From assembly GCA_020846435.1 (NCBI GenBank), contig JADLDY010000018.1, forward strand, positions 1-64,000: a stretch of 64,000 nucleotides of DNA. The letters are read 5' to 3'. The translations under genes were made by a program, and so were the position numbers. Positions 34,487-43,809 of the stretch are shown here, one piece after another; position 1 is the first letter of the stretch, and each line of letters opens with the position of its first letter. The notes under the pieces are model-generated. The model made no database searches and was not told where the DNA came from. It saw nothing but the letters and a program-made list of their open reading frames with translations. Source of the stretch: Deltaproteobacteria bacterium (GTDB lineage: Bacteria > Desulfobacterota > GWC2-55-46).

Positions 34487-34942
34487 ATGAAACTCAAAAG
34501 GGTAGTTATGGCATTGGCGGCGTTTTTCTTTCTGACGGGCTTCATCGGCATCGGTATCGGTTCTAACGGGGCAAAGAGGTCTCTGGACCTCAAGGACACT
34601 TCAGGGGGAGGCGCTTCAGGGGAAGCGGAGATAGAGCCGTTTGAGTCGAGGATGCCGGACCTCCGTACCCTCGGCATCTTTGTCTATGGGCTCAAGCCTT
34701 CTTCTGTCTACTCCCTGTGGTACGCCGACGAGCAGGGGAAGAGGTCTCCCGCCGGGGTCAAGACCAACCACTTCACGACCGACGCGGCTGGCAAGGGGCG
34801 CTATGTCACGACGGTCTATGAGTATGAAGTAGACGACTGGAGATACCTGGATGTCATGCACCACCCTGACGGCAACCCGCAGAATACCAGCGGGATGACA
34901 CAGGCCCTGCGCGGGGATCTCGTCTACGGGACGCATCCGTAG
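34487..34942 (+). CDS. Exported protein of unknown function
   Basis: From ATG 34487, with GGAGG five bases upstream, the product has 151 residues. A signal peptide (KLKRVVMALAAFFFLTGFIGI) precedes a small mature domain with several aromatic residues and a conserved-looking YSLWYADEQGKR and DVMHHPDGNP. I do not recognise the family. An ATG 12 bases earlier is also in frame. A strong terminator follows. Confidence 0.72.
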   Translation: MKLKRVVMALAAFFFLTGFIGIGIGSNGAKRSLDLKDTSGGGASGEAEIEPFESRMPDLRTLGIFVYGLKPSSVYSLWYADEQGKRSPAGVKTNHFTTDAAGKGRYVTTVYEYEVDDWRYLDVMHHPDGNPQNTSGMTQALRGDLVYGTHP

Positions 34943-34965
34943 GGCCGCGGGAGAAGCGGTCCTGG

Positions 34966-34999
34966 AAAAAAGCCTGAACAGAGCTGTTCAGGCTTTTTA
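34966..34999. terminator. Rho-independent terminator
   Basis: The stem AGCCTGAACAG / CTGTTCAGGCT is perfect, with an A-run before and T-run after, so it could act in both directions. Confidence 0.85.
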
Positions 35000-35112
35000 T
35001 TTACATAAAGCGTGTGCCGAAAGCGCTTTTTTGTTCTTTGCGTTCAAGCTTATTGAAAAAAAATTCGCAATGGTGTAATGTTTCTGAAATTTATTCTTAT
35101 GGGGGTGTGGGG

Positions 35113-35640
35113 ATGAAAAGATTTTTTAAGTTTTTTTCGGTTTCGGTGGTCGCGCTGTCAGGCATAATAGCGTTGAACGGGTGTGCTTCGATCATTGGGA
35201 AGGGCTCGCCGCAGATAGTCACCATAAACTCTAACCCGTCAGAGGCTAATCTGAAGATAGAGGACCTCAGGTCTGGCGCGGTTGTCCATGCCGGTAAAAC
35301 GCCTTATTCGGCGACTCTTACAAGAGGCGCTGGATATTTCAAGTCGGCGAAATATCAGGTCGTTGTCGAAAAAGACGGTTATGAGACAAAGCAGTTCATC
35401 ATAGATGGTTCGCCGAACGGATGGTATATCGGTGGCAACTTCATCTTCGGCGGCCTGATAGGCTGGCTGATAGTCGACCCGGCCACAGGGGCCATGTGGA
35501 CCCTGAGCCCTGAGCTTGTAACCGCCGAACTGGGAGCCAAGACCACGATGATAAAGACCGGAGACGGCTTGGCGATAGCGCTCAAGAACGACGTTCCAAA
35601 GGAACTTCAGGACAAGCTCGAGCCTTTACCGGTCAATTAA
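35113..35640 (+). CDS. PEGA-like lipoprotein
   Basis: From ATG 35113, preceded by GGGGGTGTGGGG, the product has 175 residues. It begins with a lipoprotein signal (VALSGIIALNGC) with the acylated cysteine near residue 21. The following part (VTINSNPSEANLKIEDLRSG, TPYSATL) resembles PEGA/carboxypeptidase-regulatory surface domains, with a short hydrophobic segment (GGNFIFGGLIGWLIV) after it. It is probably anchored to the outer or inner membrane. Function unknown. Confidence 0.8.
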   Translation: MKRFFKFFSVSVVALSGIIALNGCASIIGKGSPQIVTINSNPSEANLKIEDLRSGAVVHAGKTPYSATLTRGAGYFKSAKYQVVVEKDGYETKQFIIDGSPNGWYIGGNFIFGGLIGWLIVDPATGAMWTLSPELVTAELGAKTTMIKTGDGLAIALKNDVPKELQDKLEPLPVN

Positions 35641-35648
35641 CTGGCAGC

Positions 35649-35689
35649 AAAAAAAGGGGGGTGCCTTTTCAGCGCCCCCCTTTTTTTTT
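35649..35689. terminator. Bidirectional rho-independent terminator
   Basis: Stem of GGGGGGTGC and GCGCCCCCC between an A-run and a T-run of nine bases. It separates the lipoprotein gene from the converging gatB. Confidence 0.87.
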
Positions 35690-35704
35690 GAGCTATTCCT
35701 GCGG

Positions 35705-37144
35705 TCAGGCTTCCAGCTTTTCCTTGAGGAGCTTGTTGATGACGCCCGGGTTTGCCTTGCCCTTCGTGGCCTTCATTATCTCTCCGACGAAAAAGCCGAT
35801 TACATTGGTCTTGCCTGCCTTGAACTTGGCTACATTGTCAGGGTTGGCATTGACTATCTCCTCAACTATTTTCGCGAGCTCTCCCTCGTCTGATATCTGC
35901 GTCAGGCCTTTGGCCTTTACTATGTCAGCGGCCGCCTTCTTTGTTCTGTACATCTCCTCGAAGACTTCCTTGGCCATCTTGCCGCTTATCTGCCCGCCCT
36001 TTACCATCTTTATTATGTCGGCGACCCCTGAGGGGGGGATTGGGCAGTCCTTTACATCCCTTCCTTCTTCGTTGAGGAGGCGCAGGAGCTCGCCCATTAT
36101 CCAGTTCGACGAGAGCTTGGGCTCGCCCGTTTCGGAAACGACCTGCTCATAGTAGCCGGCAAGGTCGCGCGATGCCGTCAATACGCCGGCGTCGTAGGCG
36201 GGTATGGCATATTCCGTTACGAACCTTTCCCTCTTGGCCCTCGGAAGCTCCGGCAAGGTGGAGCGCACTTCGCTTACCAGCTCGTCGCTCACCATGAGCG
36301 GCAGGAGGTCAGGGTCAGGCAGATACCTGTAGTCGTGGGCCTCTTCTTTTGACCTCATGGAGGCGGTTATGCCCTTTGCCGAGTCAAAGAGGCGGGTTTC
36401 CTGCACGACCTTGCCGCCGGACTCTATGAGGTCAATCTGCCTCTGTATCTCGTAGTCTATGGCCTCTTTCACGAATTTGAAGGAGTTCATGTTCTTGAGC
36501 TCGGCTCTCGTGCCGAACTTCTCGGCCCCAACCGGCCTGACCGAGACGTTAGCGTCGCACCTGAAAGAGCCCTCTTCCATGTTGCCGTTGCAGATGCCGA
36601 GGTAGATGAGTATGTCGCGCAGGGCTTTGAGGTAGGCCTGCGCCTCGTCCGCCGAGCGGATGTCAGGCTCGCTGACTATCTCGATAAGGGGTACTCCTGT
36701 GCGGTTGAGGTCGACGAAGCTGAACCCCGCGTCTTCCGGCCCCTCGCCGTGCAGGAGCTTTCCCGCGTCCTCTTCCATGTGTATGCGGGTTATGCCGATG
36801 GTCTTTTTCACGCCGTCGACTTCAATCTCGAGGCAACCCCTCTCCGCTATAGGCTCAGTGTACTGTGATATCTGGTAGCCCTTCGGCAGGTCAGGGTAGA
36901 AGTAGTTCTTCCTGGCGAATACGCTCTTTCGGTTCACTTCGCACTCGACGGCCAGCGCCATCTTTATCGCGTACTCTACGGCCTTCCTGTTCAAGACAGG
37001 GAGGACTCCCGGCATACCGAGGCATATTGGGTCTACCTGGGTGTTCGGCTCTGAGCCGAACTTCGTCGAGCAGCCGCAGAAGAGCTTGGAATCCGTCAGG
37101 AGCTGGGCGTGGACTTCAAGACCTATTACTGGTTCAAACTTCAT
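35705..37144 (-). CDS. gatB: Asp/Glu-tRNA amidotransferase subunit B
   Basis: The 479-residue GatB converts Asp-tRNA(Asn) and Glu-tRNA(Gln) to the amide form with GatA and GatC. It begins [17 protein letters not shown], has [12 protein letters not shown] and the [15 protein letters not shown]-type block, and ends with the YqeY-like tail domain. Full length. A palindromic repeat lies between it and gatA. Confidence 0.97.
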   Translation of the reverse strand: MKFEPVIGLEVHAQLLTDSKLFCGCSTKFGSEPNTQVDPICLGMPGVLPVLNRKAVEYAIKMALAVECEVNRKSVFARKNYFYPDLPKGYQISQYTEPIAERGCLEIEVDGVKKTIGITRIHMEEDAGKLLHGEGPEDAGFSFVDLNRTGVPLIEIVSEPDIRSADEAQAYLKALRDILIYLGICNGNMEEGSFRCDANVSVRPVGAEKFGTRAELKNMNSFKFVKEAIDYEIQRQIDLIESGGKVVQETRLFDSAKGITASMRSKEEAHDYRYLPDPDLLPLMVSDELVSEVRSTLPELPRAKRERFVTEYAIPAYDAGVLTASRDLAGYYEQVVSETGEPKLSSNWIMGELLRLLNEEGRDVKDCPIPPSGVADIIKMVKGGQISGKMAKEVFEEMYRTKKAAADIVKAKGLTQISDEGELAKIVEEIVNANPDNVAKFKAGKTNVIGFFVGEIMKATKGKANPGVINKLLKEKLEA

Positions 37145-37190
37145 TTGTTATCCTCAATAAATTATTTAGGGTAACTCTGATTCTTTTTTC

Positions 37191-37278
37191 TGTCATTCTG
37201 AGGGAGCGGAAGCGACTGAAGAATCTCGTCGCTTTCTGGTCTTTAAATACGAGATTCTTCGCTGCGCTCAGAATGACA
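37191..37278. repeat. 88-base palindromic repeat element between gatA and gatB
   Basis: The ends TGTCATTCTGAG (37191-37202) and CTCAGAATGACA (37267-37278) are perfect inverted repeats. An inner 11-bp pair GAAGAATCTCG / CGAGATTCTTC makes a long hairpin. From memory, repeats with this TGTCATTCTGAG...GAATCTCG pattern occur in many bacteria, so this is a known-type dispersed palindrome. Confidence 0.85.
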
Positions 37279-37312
37279 TACTGTTGCGGATTAATCAGAA
37301 CCTCTACTGTTT

Positions 37313-38770
37313 TTACAGCGTCGGCCTTCTGCCAAGCCACCCGCCGGAGAGTTCATACGCGTGCGCGGCCCTGAGCACGGTCTCTTCGTCCATCGATTTG
37401 CCGAGGAGCTGGAGGCCGATGGGAAGGTTCTCTTTCGTGAAGCCAGCCGGGACCGATATGCCGGGTATGCCGGCGAGGTTGCAGGATATCGTGAATATGT
37501 CGGAAAGATACATGGTCAGCGGGTCTTCGACCCTCTCGCCTATCTTAAAGGCCGCCGAAGGGGCCGTGGGAGTAGCGATGACATCGCATGACTTGAACGC
37601 CTCGTCAAAGTCGTTCTTTATGAGCGTCCTCACCTGGGAAGCCTTCTTGTAATAGGCGTCGTAATAACCGGCCGAAAGGGAATAGGTGCCGAGCATTATC
37701 CTTCTTTTTACCTCGTCTCCAAACCCGGCATCCCTTGTCCTCTTGTACATATCGAGGAGGCCTCCCGCTTCTTTGGTCCTGAGGCCGTATTTCACGCCGT
37801 CGTAGCGCGCGAGGTTGCTCGAAGCTTCAGCGGTTGCCACGAGATAGTAGACGGCGACAGCGTACTGCGTGTGCGGCAGCGTTACCTCGACAAGCTCGGC
37901 GCCGAGGCTTTTCAACACATCGAGAGCTTTTCTTATGGAGCCTTCAACCTCAGGGTCCATGCCCTCTATGAAGTATTCTCTTGGTATGCCTATTTTAAGC
38001 CCCTTGACGCTTTTGTTGAGAGAGGCCAGGTAATCCGGCACAGGGGTGTCTATTGATGTCGAGTCAGAGGGGTCGTGCCCGGCTATCGCCTGGAGGATTA
38101 TGGCCGCGTCCTCTACGCTCCTTGTGAGCGGGCCAGCCTGGTCAAGGGACGACGCGAAGGCTATCATGCCGAAGCGCGAGACCCTGCCGTATGTGGGTTT
38201 CAATCCGACGACGCCGCAGCATGAGGCAGGCTGTCTTATCGACCCGCCGGTATCCGTGCCCATGGAGGCCGCGCATTCGAGCGCCGCGACAGCGGCGGCC
38301 GACCCGCCCGAGCTGCCGCCAGGGACCCTGTCCAGGGCCCAGGGGTTCAATGTTTTATGGAAGGCCGAGTTCTCGGTCGAGGAGCCCATGGCGAACTCGT
38401 CCATGTTGTTTTTGCCGAGGATCACGGCCCCGGCTTCTTTAAGCTTCCTCGCTATCGTCGCGTCATACGGCGGCACAAAGCCTTCGAGCATCTTCGAAGA
38501 GCAGGTCGTCCTCACGCCCCTGGTGCAGAATATGTCTTTCAGGGCGATCGGTATGCCTGTCAACGGGGCTCCCTGTCCGGCGGCAAGCCGTTTGTCGGCG
38601 GCCTCGGCCATAGAGAGCGCTTCGTCAGGGGTGACAGTCACAAAGGCGTGGACCTTGCCTTCGACCGCTTCTATGCGCTTCAAATAGGCCTTCGTCGCTT
38701 CAACGGACGAGGTCTCTTTTTTGCGGAGCTTTTCAGATAATTCTTTTATTGTAAGAGTGGTGAGGTCCAA
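37313..38770 (-). CDS. gatA: Asp/Glu-tRNA amidotransferase subunit A (glutaminase)
   Basis: The 485-residue amidase releases ammonia from glutamine for GatB. The Ser-Ser-Lys amidase signature is visible: Lys in [23 protein letters not shown] with the catalytic serines, and [13 protein letters not shown]. It lies downstream of gatC on the minus strand by 21 bases. Confidence 0.97.
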   Translation of the reverse strand: MDLTTLTIKELSEKLRKKETSSVEATKAYLKRIEAVEGKVHAFVTVTPDEALSMAEAADKRLAAGQGAPLTGIPIALKDIFCTRGVRTTCSSKMLEGFVPPYDATIARKLKEAGAVILGKNNMDEFAMGSSTENSAFHKTLNPWALDRVPGGSSGGSAAAVAALECAASMGTDTGGSIRQPASCCGVVGLKPTYGRVSRFGMIAFASSLDQAGPLTRSVEDAAIILQAIAGHDPSDSTSIDTPVPDYLASLNKSVKGLKIGIPREYFIEGMDPEVEGSIRKALDVLKSLGAELVEVTLPHTQYAVAVYYLVATAEASSNLARYDGVKYGLRTKEAGGLLDMYKRTRDAGFGDEVKRRIMLGTYSLSAGYYDAYYKKASQVRTLIKNDFDEAFKSCDVIATPTAPSAAFKIGERVEDPLTMYLSDIFTISCNLAGIPGISVPAGFTKENLPIGLQLLGKSMDEETVLRAAHAYELSGGWLGRRPTL

Positions 38771-38791
38771 GCCGCTTCTCCAGTCCAGTTT

Positions 38792-39079
38792 TTATTCGAT
38801 TATCTGCGGTACTTTAAAGCAGCCCCTGTCCTCGTCAGGTGCGTTCCAGAGCGCGTCTTCGCGGCTGAGGGACTCTTTTACTCTGTCCTCGCGGAAGGCT
38901 GTCTTGAGCGGCACGGTGTAGGTCGTCGGCTCAACGCCAGTGGTGTCGAGCTCGGAGAGCTTTTCCACGTAGCCGAGTATCCTCTGGAGCTGGGACGTGT
39001 AAAGCTCTATCTCAGAGTCCGTGAGGGCAAGCCTGGCGAGGTTTGCTACTTTCAGGACATCCTTTTTGTCGATTGACAT
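38792..39079 (-). CDS. gatC: Asp/Glu-tRNA amidotransferase subunit C
   Basis: The 95-residue linker subunit wraps GatA and GatB together. The VLKVANLARLALTDSEIE start and the RILGYVEKLSELDT segment match the family. It is the first gene of the gatCAB run on the minus strand. Confidence 0.96.
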   Translation of the reverse strand: MSIDKKDVLKVANLARLALTDSEIELYTSQLQRILGYVEKLSELDTTGVEPTTYTVPLKTAFREDRVKESLSREDALWNAPDEDRGCFKVPQIIE

Positions 39080-39117
39080 GATATGGCCCCTTTTTGCTTA
39101 TGCTGACTAACGAGTTT

Positions 39118-39146
39118 AATTAACATGAATGGGCGGGCCGTTGCAA
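39118..39146 (-). promoter_or_regulatory. Possible promoter for gatCAB
   Basis: On the minus strand TTGCAA (39146-39141), 17-base spacer and TTAATT (39123-39118) lie about 40 bases before gatC. The -10 is a weak match. Confidence 0.3.
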
Positions 39147-39293
39147 GTCCTCTTTGGAATTCCGTGGAGTCCTGATTTCAGCGTTATGTGAAAAAAATCT
39201 CTAAAGAAAACAAAGAGGCCTCCGATAAACTGAATTGATACAAGGATGTCAGTTTCTGGTTTTTCCAACACCAAAACAAGAGGAGGAAAGTCA

Positions 39294-39386
39294 ATGGCAA
39301 CCGTAAAGAAAGCAGCCCCGAAGAAGAAGGCCGTAAAGAAAGTAGTTAAGAAGGCCGCCCCGAAGAAGTCCGGCTGCTGCCGCTAA
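39294..39386 (+). CDS. 30-residue Lys/Ala-rich peptide with a C-terminal CC
   Basis: The frame encodes 30 residues built from AAPKKKAVKK-type repeats, ending SGCCR, with about 14 lysines. A strong AGGAGG eight bases before the ATG and a 15-bp terminator 14 bases after the stop make a compact gene of its own. The composition resembles the basic tail of histone H1-like proteins and DNA-binding domains, so nucleic-acid binding is likely (inference). The two neighbouring cysteines near the end could bind metal or form a disulfide. Confidence 0.65.
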   Translation: MATVKKAAPKKKAVKKVVKKAAPKKSGCCR

Positions 39387-39399
39387 GCAAGGCTCTGTG

Positions 39400-39438
39400 A
39401 ATAGAGGAGGGCAGGTTTTCCTGCCCTCCTCTATTTTT
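39400..39438 (+). terminator. Rho-independent terminator of the small basic peptide gene
   Basis: A perfect 15-bp stem (ATAGAGGAGGGCAGG with its complement) around a TTTT loop, with a seven-T run. Confidence 0.9.
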
Positions 39439-39493
39439 TTGTGACGCTCCACTCTGTCAGTTCTCCCTTTCCGTTTTTTCCGTCCACGCTCCC

Positions 39494-39522
39494 TTGACAA
39501 GCCCCTTAAATGCAATTATCAT
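39494..39522 (+). promoter_or_regulatory. Predicted sigma70 promoter for the nitrilase-family gene
   Basis: Perfect TTGACA (39494-39499), 17-base spacer and TATCAT (39517-39522), about 75 bases before the likely TTG start. Confidence 0.6.
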
Positions 39523-39596
39523 AGCCTTCATTCCAATACAAAAAACATCTGACCATGCCGGATCCAGCGGCGGTAGAGAGTCGTAAAGGAGCGCAA

Positions 39597-40388
39597 TTGA
39601 AGGCCGCATTCGTGCAGACCGCGCCTGTTTTCGGTGAAGCGAGAATCAATGTCGACAGGGCCGTTGAGAAGATCGAAAAGCTCGACGCTTCTCTCATCGT
39701 GCTCCCTGAGCTCTACTCGACAGGCTACCAGTTCCGCTCGAAAAAAGAGCTCCTCGAGCTTGCCGAGGAAGTCCCATCTGGCTACGCCACGAAAAGGCTG
39801 AACGAAGTCGCGAAGGCAAAGGGCGCGTTTATTGTTGCCGGGCTCGCCGAGAGGGTGGGAAAGAAGGCTTACAACTCCGCCGTGCTCGTCGGCCCGAAGG
39901 GGCTTATTGGAACGTACAGGAAGGCGCACCTTTTCTGGGACGAGAAGAAGATATTCGCCAGGGGGGACACTCCCTTCAAGGTATACAGGGCAGGCAAGGT
40001 CAGGGTCGGCATGATGATATGCTTTGACTGGCTCTTTCCCGAGGCCGCGAGGGCTCTGGCCCTGCAGGGCGCGGACATTATCTGCCACCCGTCGAACCTC
40101 GTGCTCCCGTACTGCCCGGCGGCCATGATAACGAGGTCTTTGGAGAACAGGGTCTTCACGATAACGGCCAACAGGGTCGGCACGGAAGAGAGAGTTCCTG
40201 GCAAAAAGTTGAAGTTCATAGGCTCGAGCCAGGTGACAAGCCCTTATGGAGAGGTCCTTGTCCGGGCAGGTTCGAAAAAAGAAGAGGCCGCTTCGGTTGA
40301 AATAGACCATCTGATGGCCAGAGGCAAGCGCATAACACCCCTTAACGACATCTTCAAAGACAGGCGGACAGACCTTTTTTTTAAGTGA
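39597..40388 (+). CDS. Carbon-nitrogen hydrolase (nitrilase superfamily)
   Basis: The protein has the Glu-Lys-Cys triad: Glu in VLPELYSTGYQF, Lys in YRKAHLFWDEK and Cys in GMMICFDWLFPEAAR. Such enzymes hydrolyse amides or nitriles, often in N-carbamoyl amine or polyamine pathways; substrate is not determined. I prefer the TTG at 39597, with AAAGGAG five bases upstream and the family start KAAFVQTAP, giving 263 residues. ATG 39555 would add 14 residues. Confidence 0.88.
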   Translation: MKAAFVQTAPVFGEARINVDRAVEKIEKLDASLIVLPELYSTGYQFRSKKELLELAEEVPSGYATKRLNEVAKAKGAFIVAGLAERVGKKAYNSAVLVGPKGLIGTYRKAHLFWDEKKIFARGDTPFKVYRAGKVRVGMMICFDWLFPEAARALALQGADIICHPSNLVLPYCPAAMITRSLENRVFTITANRVGTEERVPGKKLKFIGSSQVTSPYGEVLVRAGSKKEEAASVEIDHLMARGKRITPLNDIFKDRRTDLFFK

Positions 40389-40456
40389 AATTGGCTCGTT
40401 ATAATCAATCATTACGGGCGGTTACGCACTGGCAGAGAGCCGGGATAGAAGCTTTT

Positions 40457-40469
40457 GTATACAGTATAC
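40457..40469. promoter_or_regulatory. Palindrome GTATACAGTATAC, possible operator of nuo
   Basis: The 13-base site is an exact palindrome around its central A. Its right edge is 10 bases upstream of the -35 of the predicted nuo promoter. GTATAC-type palindromes are known operators for GntR-family regulators, but none is encoded here. Confidence 0.5.
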
Positions 40470-40479
40470 GTTTTTATTC

Positions 40480-40508
40480 TTGACAAAGGTTCAGAGTTGT
40501 TTTATCTT
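40480..40508 (+). promoter_or_regulatory. Predicted sigma70 promoter of the nuo operon
   Basis: Perfect TTGACA (40480-40485), 17-base spacer and TATCTT (40503-40508), leaving a leader of about 85 bases before nuoA. Confidence 0.6.
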
Positions 40509-40598
40509 TCAGCATACCCAAGCGAATTTTATCGTAACAAATGGCACCAAACGTGCCGTGAACGCGTATCCGAAGTGGTGTAAAGGAAGGTGTCAGGG

Positions 40599-40964
40599 AT
40601 GCTTCTGTCCTACTTGCCAATACTCATAATGATCGGCTTCGCCACGGCGATGGCCCTCGGCGCCCTTTTCGCAAGCTTCCTCATGCGCCCCCGCAACCCT
40701 TACAGGGAGAAGCTCTCTCCTTGGGAGTGCGGCATGGAGCCTGTCGGGGATGCCACCGGCGGCCATTTCAGGGTCCACTTTTTCATCATCGCCATACTCT
40801 TCGTAATATTCGACGTTGAAACGCTCTTCCTTTTCCCCTGGGCGGTACTCCTGACAGACAAGAGCATCTCGCTGTTCATATTCGCAGAGATGATAATATT
40901 CGTAGCCATCCTAGCACTCGGCCTTATCTACGCCTGGGCGAAGGGCGCCCTTGAATGGGTCTGA
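40599..40964 (+). CDS. nuoA: NADH-quinone oxidoreductase subunit A
   Basis: This 121-residue membrane subunit of complex I has three helices and the family segments PWECGMEPVG and FRVHFFIIAILFVIFDVETLFLFPW. ATG 40599 has AGGAAGG eight bases upstream; the upstream GTG (40590) overlaps that site and is unlikely. It is the first gene of a 14-gene nuo operon. Confidence 0.96.
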   Translation: MLLSYLPILIMIGFATAMALGALFASFLMRPRNPYREKLSPWECGMEPVGDATGGHFRVHFFIIAILFVIFDVETLFLFPWAVLLTDKSISLFIFAEMIIFVAILALGLIYAWAKGALEWV

Positions 40965-40991
40965 CGTCCATCAGGGTATTACAGGGAAACC

Positions 40992-41556
<565 letters not shown>

Positions 41557-41570
<14 letters not shown>

Positions 41571-42069
41571 CAACGATACGGTGCTCGTCGACAAGGTGCG
41601 CGCCGCTTTCAGGGACAAGGTGATCTCGACCACCGTCCACAGGGGAGAGGTCACGCACCTGGTGTGCGCGAGCGCCCTGCGCTCGGTCTGCACCTTCCTC
41701 AAGACCGACCCTGATCTCAGGATGAACTTCTGCGCTGACGTGGTCGGCGTCGATTACATGGGCGAGACGCCGAGATTCGAGGTCGTCTACCACTTTTACT
41801 CCATACCCAAGAAGCACAGGATAAGGATAAAGGTGAGGGTGAACGAGGGGGAGACTGTCCCTTCCATAACCTCCATCTGGGCAGGGGCTGACTGGGCCGA
41901 AAGGGAGGTCTACGACATGTTCGGGATCGCCTTCGAGGGACACCCCAACATGAAGAGGATCTACCTGGCGGAAGACTGGGAAGGCTACCCGCTTCGCAAG
42001 GACTATCCGGTGCGCGGCTACAAGGACAGGTACAACCCCTACGGCGTCGACAGGGAAGAAAAGGACTGA
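41557..42069 (+). CDS. nuoC: NADH-quinone oxidoreductase subunit C
   Basis: The 170-residue protein is the separate (not fused to D) 30-kDa subunit. The [21 protein letters not shown] and [10 protein letters not shown] signature is intact. It forms part of the connecting arm of complex I. Confidence 0.97.
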
Positions 42070-42101
42070 GCCGGACAGACAACGGCGCGGGAAAGACATA
42101 G

Positions 42102-43292
42102 ATGGCAGAGCAAGACAACATAATCAGCACAAGAGAGATCACCCTGCACATGGGGCCGCAGCACCCGTCTACACACGGCGTCCTGCACCTCCTCCTGCAG
42201 ATGCAGGGCGAGATGATCATGAAGGCCGAGCCTGATATCGGGTACCTTCACAGGGGCACGGAAAAGATTGCCGAAGGCCTCCTTTATCACCAGTTCACGC
42301 CTTACACCGACAGGCTCGACTACATGTGCGCCATGTCCAACAACCTCGCTTACGTCATGGCCGTTGAAAAGGCTATGGGCCTCCAGATACCCGAGAGGGC
42401 GCAGTACATAAGGGTCATAGCGGCCGAGCTCTCAAGGATCGCGGGACATCTTCTGGCCATGGGCGCGTGGGCTCTCGACCTCGGCGCCATGAGTATCCTC
42501 CTTTACGCCATGAGGGAAAGGGAGATCGTCCTCGACATCTTCGAGCAGATATGCGGCGCGAGAATGACCTTGAGTTACCTGCGCGTAGGCGGCGTCAGGT
42601 ACGACTTCAACAAAGAGATAGTCGAATCGATAAACGAGCTCCTCGAAGTGATGCCCGGAAGGCTCGATGAGTATGAAACCGTGCTCATCGGCAACAGGGT
42701 CTGGATACAGAGGAACGAGGGCGTCGGCGTCATATCAGCCGAGGACGCCATAAACCTGAGCCTCTCGGGGCCAGCGCTTCGCGCCTCAGGCGTGAAATGG
42801 GACATAAGGAAAGACGAGCCCTACCTCGTGTACGACAGGTTCGATTTCGATATTCCGACCGGCGAGAACGGAGACTGCCTCGACAGGTTCAACATGAGGT
42901 TCGCCGAGGTAAAGCAGTCGATGCGGATCATAAAGCAGGCCATAAAAGACCTGCCGGACGGCCGCTTCAATGTCGATATCCCGGAGATAGTCCCTCCGCC
43001 AAAGCCTGACGTCTACAAGAACATGGAGAACCTCATCCATCACTTCAAGTATGTCTCGGCCGGTTTCAAAGTGCCCAAGGGCGAGGTCTACTCGGCCATA
43101 GAGGCCCCGAAGGGCGAGCTCGGCGTCTACATTGTGAGCGACGGGACGGAGAAGCCTTACAGGTTGAAGCTCAGGGTTCCGACCTTCGTGAACCTCCAGA
43201 CGATAAATCACATGTCCAAAGGCAGGTATCTCGCGGACGTGATAGCTATAGTTTCAAGCCTCGATCCGGTCTTCGGCGAGTGCGACAAGTAA
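42102..43292 (+). CDS. nuoD: NADH-quinone oxidoreductase subunit D
   Basis: The 396-residue 49-kDa subunit forms the quinone site with NuoB. The GPQHPSTHGVLHL start, YLHRGTEKIAE and the C-terminal DPVFGECDK are typical. It is related to [NiFe] hydrogenase large subunits but lacks the metal-binding cysteines. Confidence 0.97.
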   Translation: MAEQDNIISTREITLHMGPQHPSTHGVLHLLLQMQGEMIMKAEPDIGYLHRGTEKIAEGLLYHQFTPYTDRLDYMCAMSNNLAYVMAVEKAMGLQIPERAQYIRVIAAELSRIAGHLLAMGAWALDLGAMSILLYAMREREIVLDIFEQICGARMTLSYLRVGGVRYDFNKEIVESINELLEVMPGRLDEYETVLIGNRVWIQRNEGVGVISAEDAINLSLSGPALRASGVKWDIRKDEPYLVYDRFDFDIPTGENGDCLDRFNMRFAEVKQSMRIIKQAIKDLPDGRFNVDIPEIVPPPKPDVYKNMENLIHHFKYVSAGFKVPKGEVYSAIEAPKGELGVYIVSDGTEKPYRLKLRVPTFVNLQTINHMSKGRYLADVIAIVSSLDPVFGECDK

Positions 43293-43307
43293 CCCTTTGA
43301 GGGGTGT

Positions 43308-43778
43308 ATGCTTTCCGAGCAGGCAAAACAGGAAATTCTGGCGTCACTGAAGAAGTACCATGACAAGAGGTCAGCGGTCATGGACGCGGTGCGCATAGCG
43401 CAAAAGGAGAACGGCGGGCACGTCGTCAAGCGCGACATGGAAGAGATAGCCGAGATCCTCGAGATGCAGCCCGTCGAGGTCAACGCCGCCGCGGCCTTCT
43501 ATACCATGTACAGGATAGACAAGCCCGTGGGCCGTCACCACATACAGGTTTGCAGGAACATCTCCTGCTCCCTGATGGGCGCCGAGCACATAATAAAGCA
43601 CCTGGAGCGCTCTCTGGGCATCAAGACAGGTGAGACGACCACGGACCACAGGATAACGCTTTCGACGGTAGAGTGTCTCGGCTCCTGCGGGACCGCCCCG
43701 ATGATGCAGGTGAACGACGAGTACTACGAGAACCTCACAGAAGCGAAGATAGACGAGCTGTTGAAGAAAATGGCCTGA
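43308..43778 (+). CDS. nuoE: NADH-quinone oxidoreductase subunit E
   Basis: The 156-residue 24-kDa subunit has the [2Fe-2S] N1a ligands in CRNISC and later CLGSC, the expected 4-cysteine pattern. It works with NuoF in the NADH module. Confidence 0.96.
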   Translation: MLSEQAKQEILASLKKYHDKRSAVMDAVRIAQKENGGHVVKRDMEEIAEILEMQPVEVNAAAAFYTMYRIDKPVGRHHIQVCRNISCSLMGAEHIIKHLERSLGIKTGETTTDHRITLSTVECLGSCGTAPMMQVNDEYYENLTEAKIDELLKKMA

Positions 43779-43809
43779 GCCATTAATCGAGCCGAACAAC
43801 ACGAGCGAG

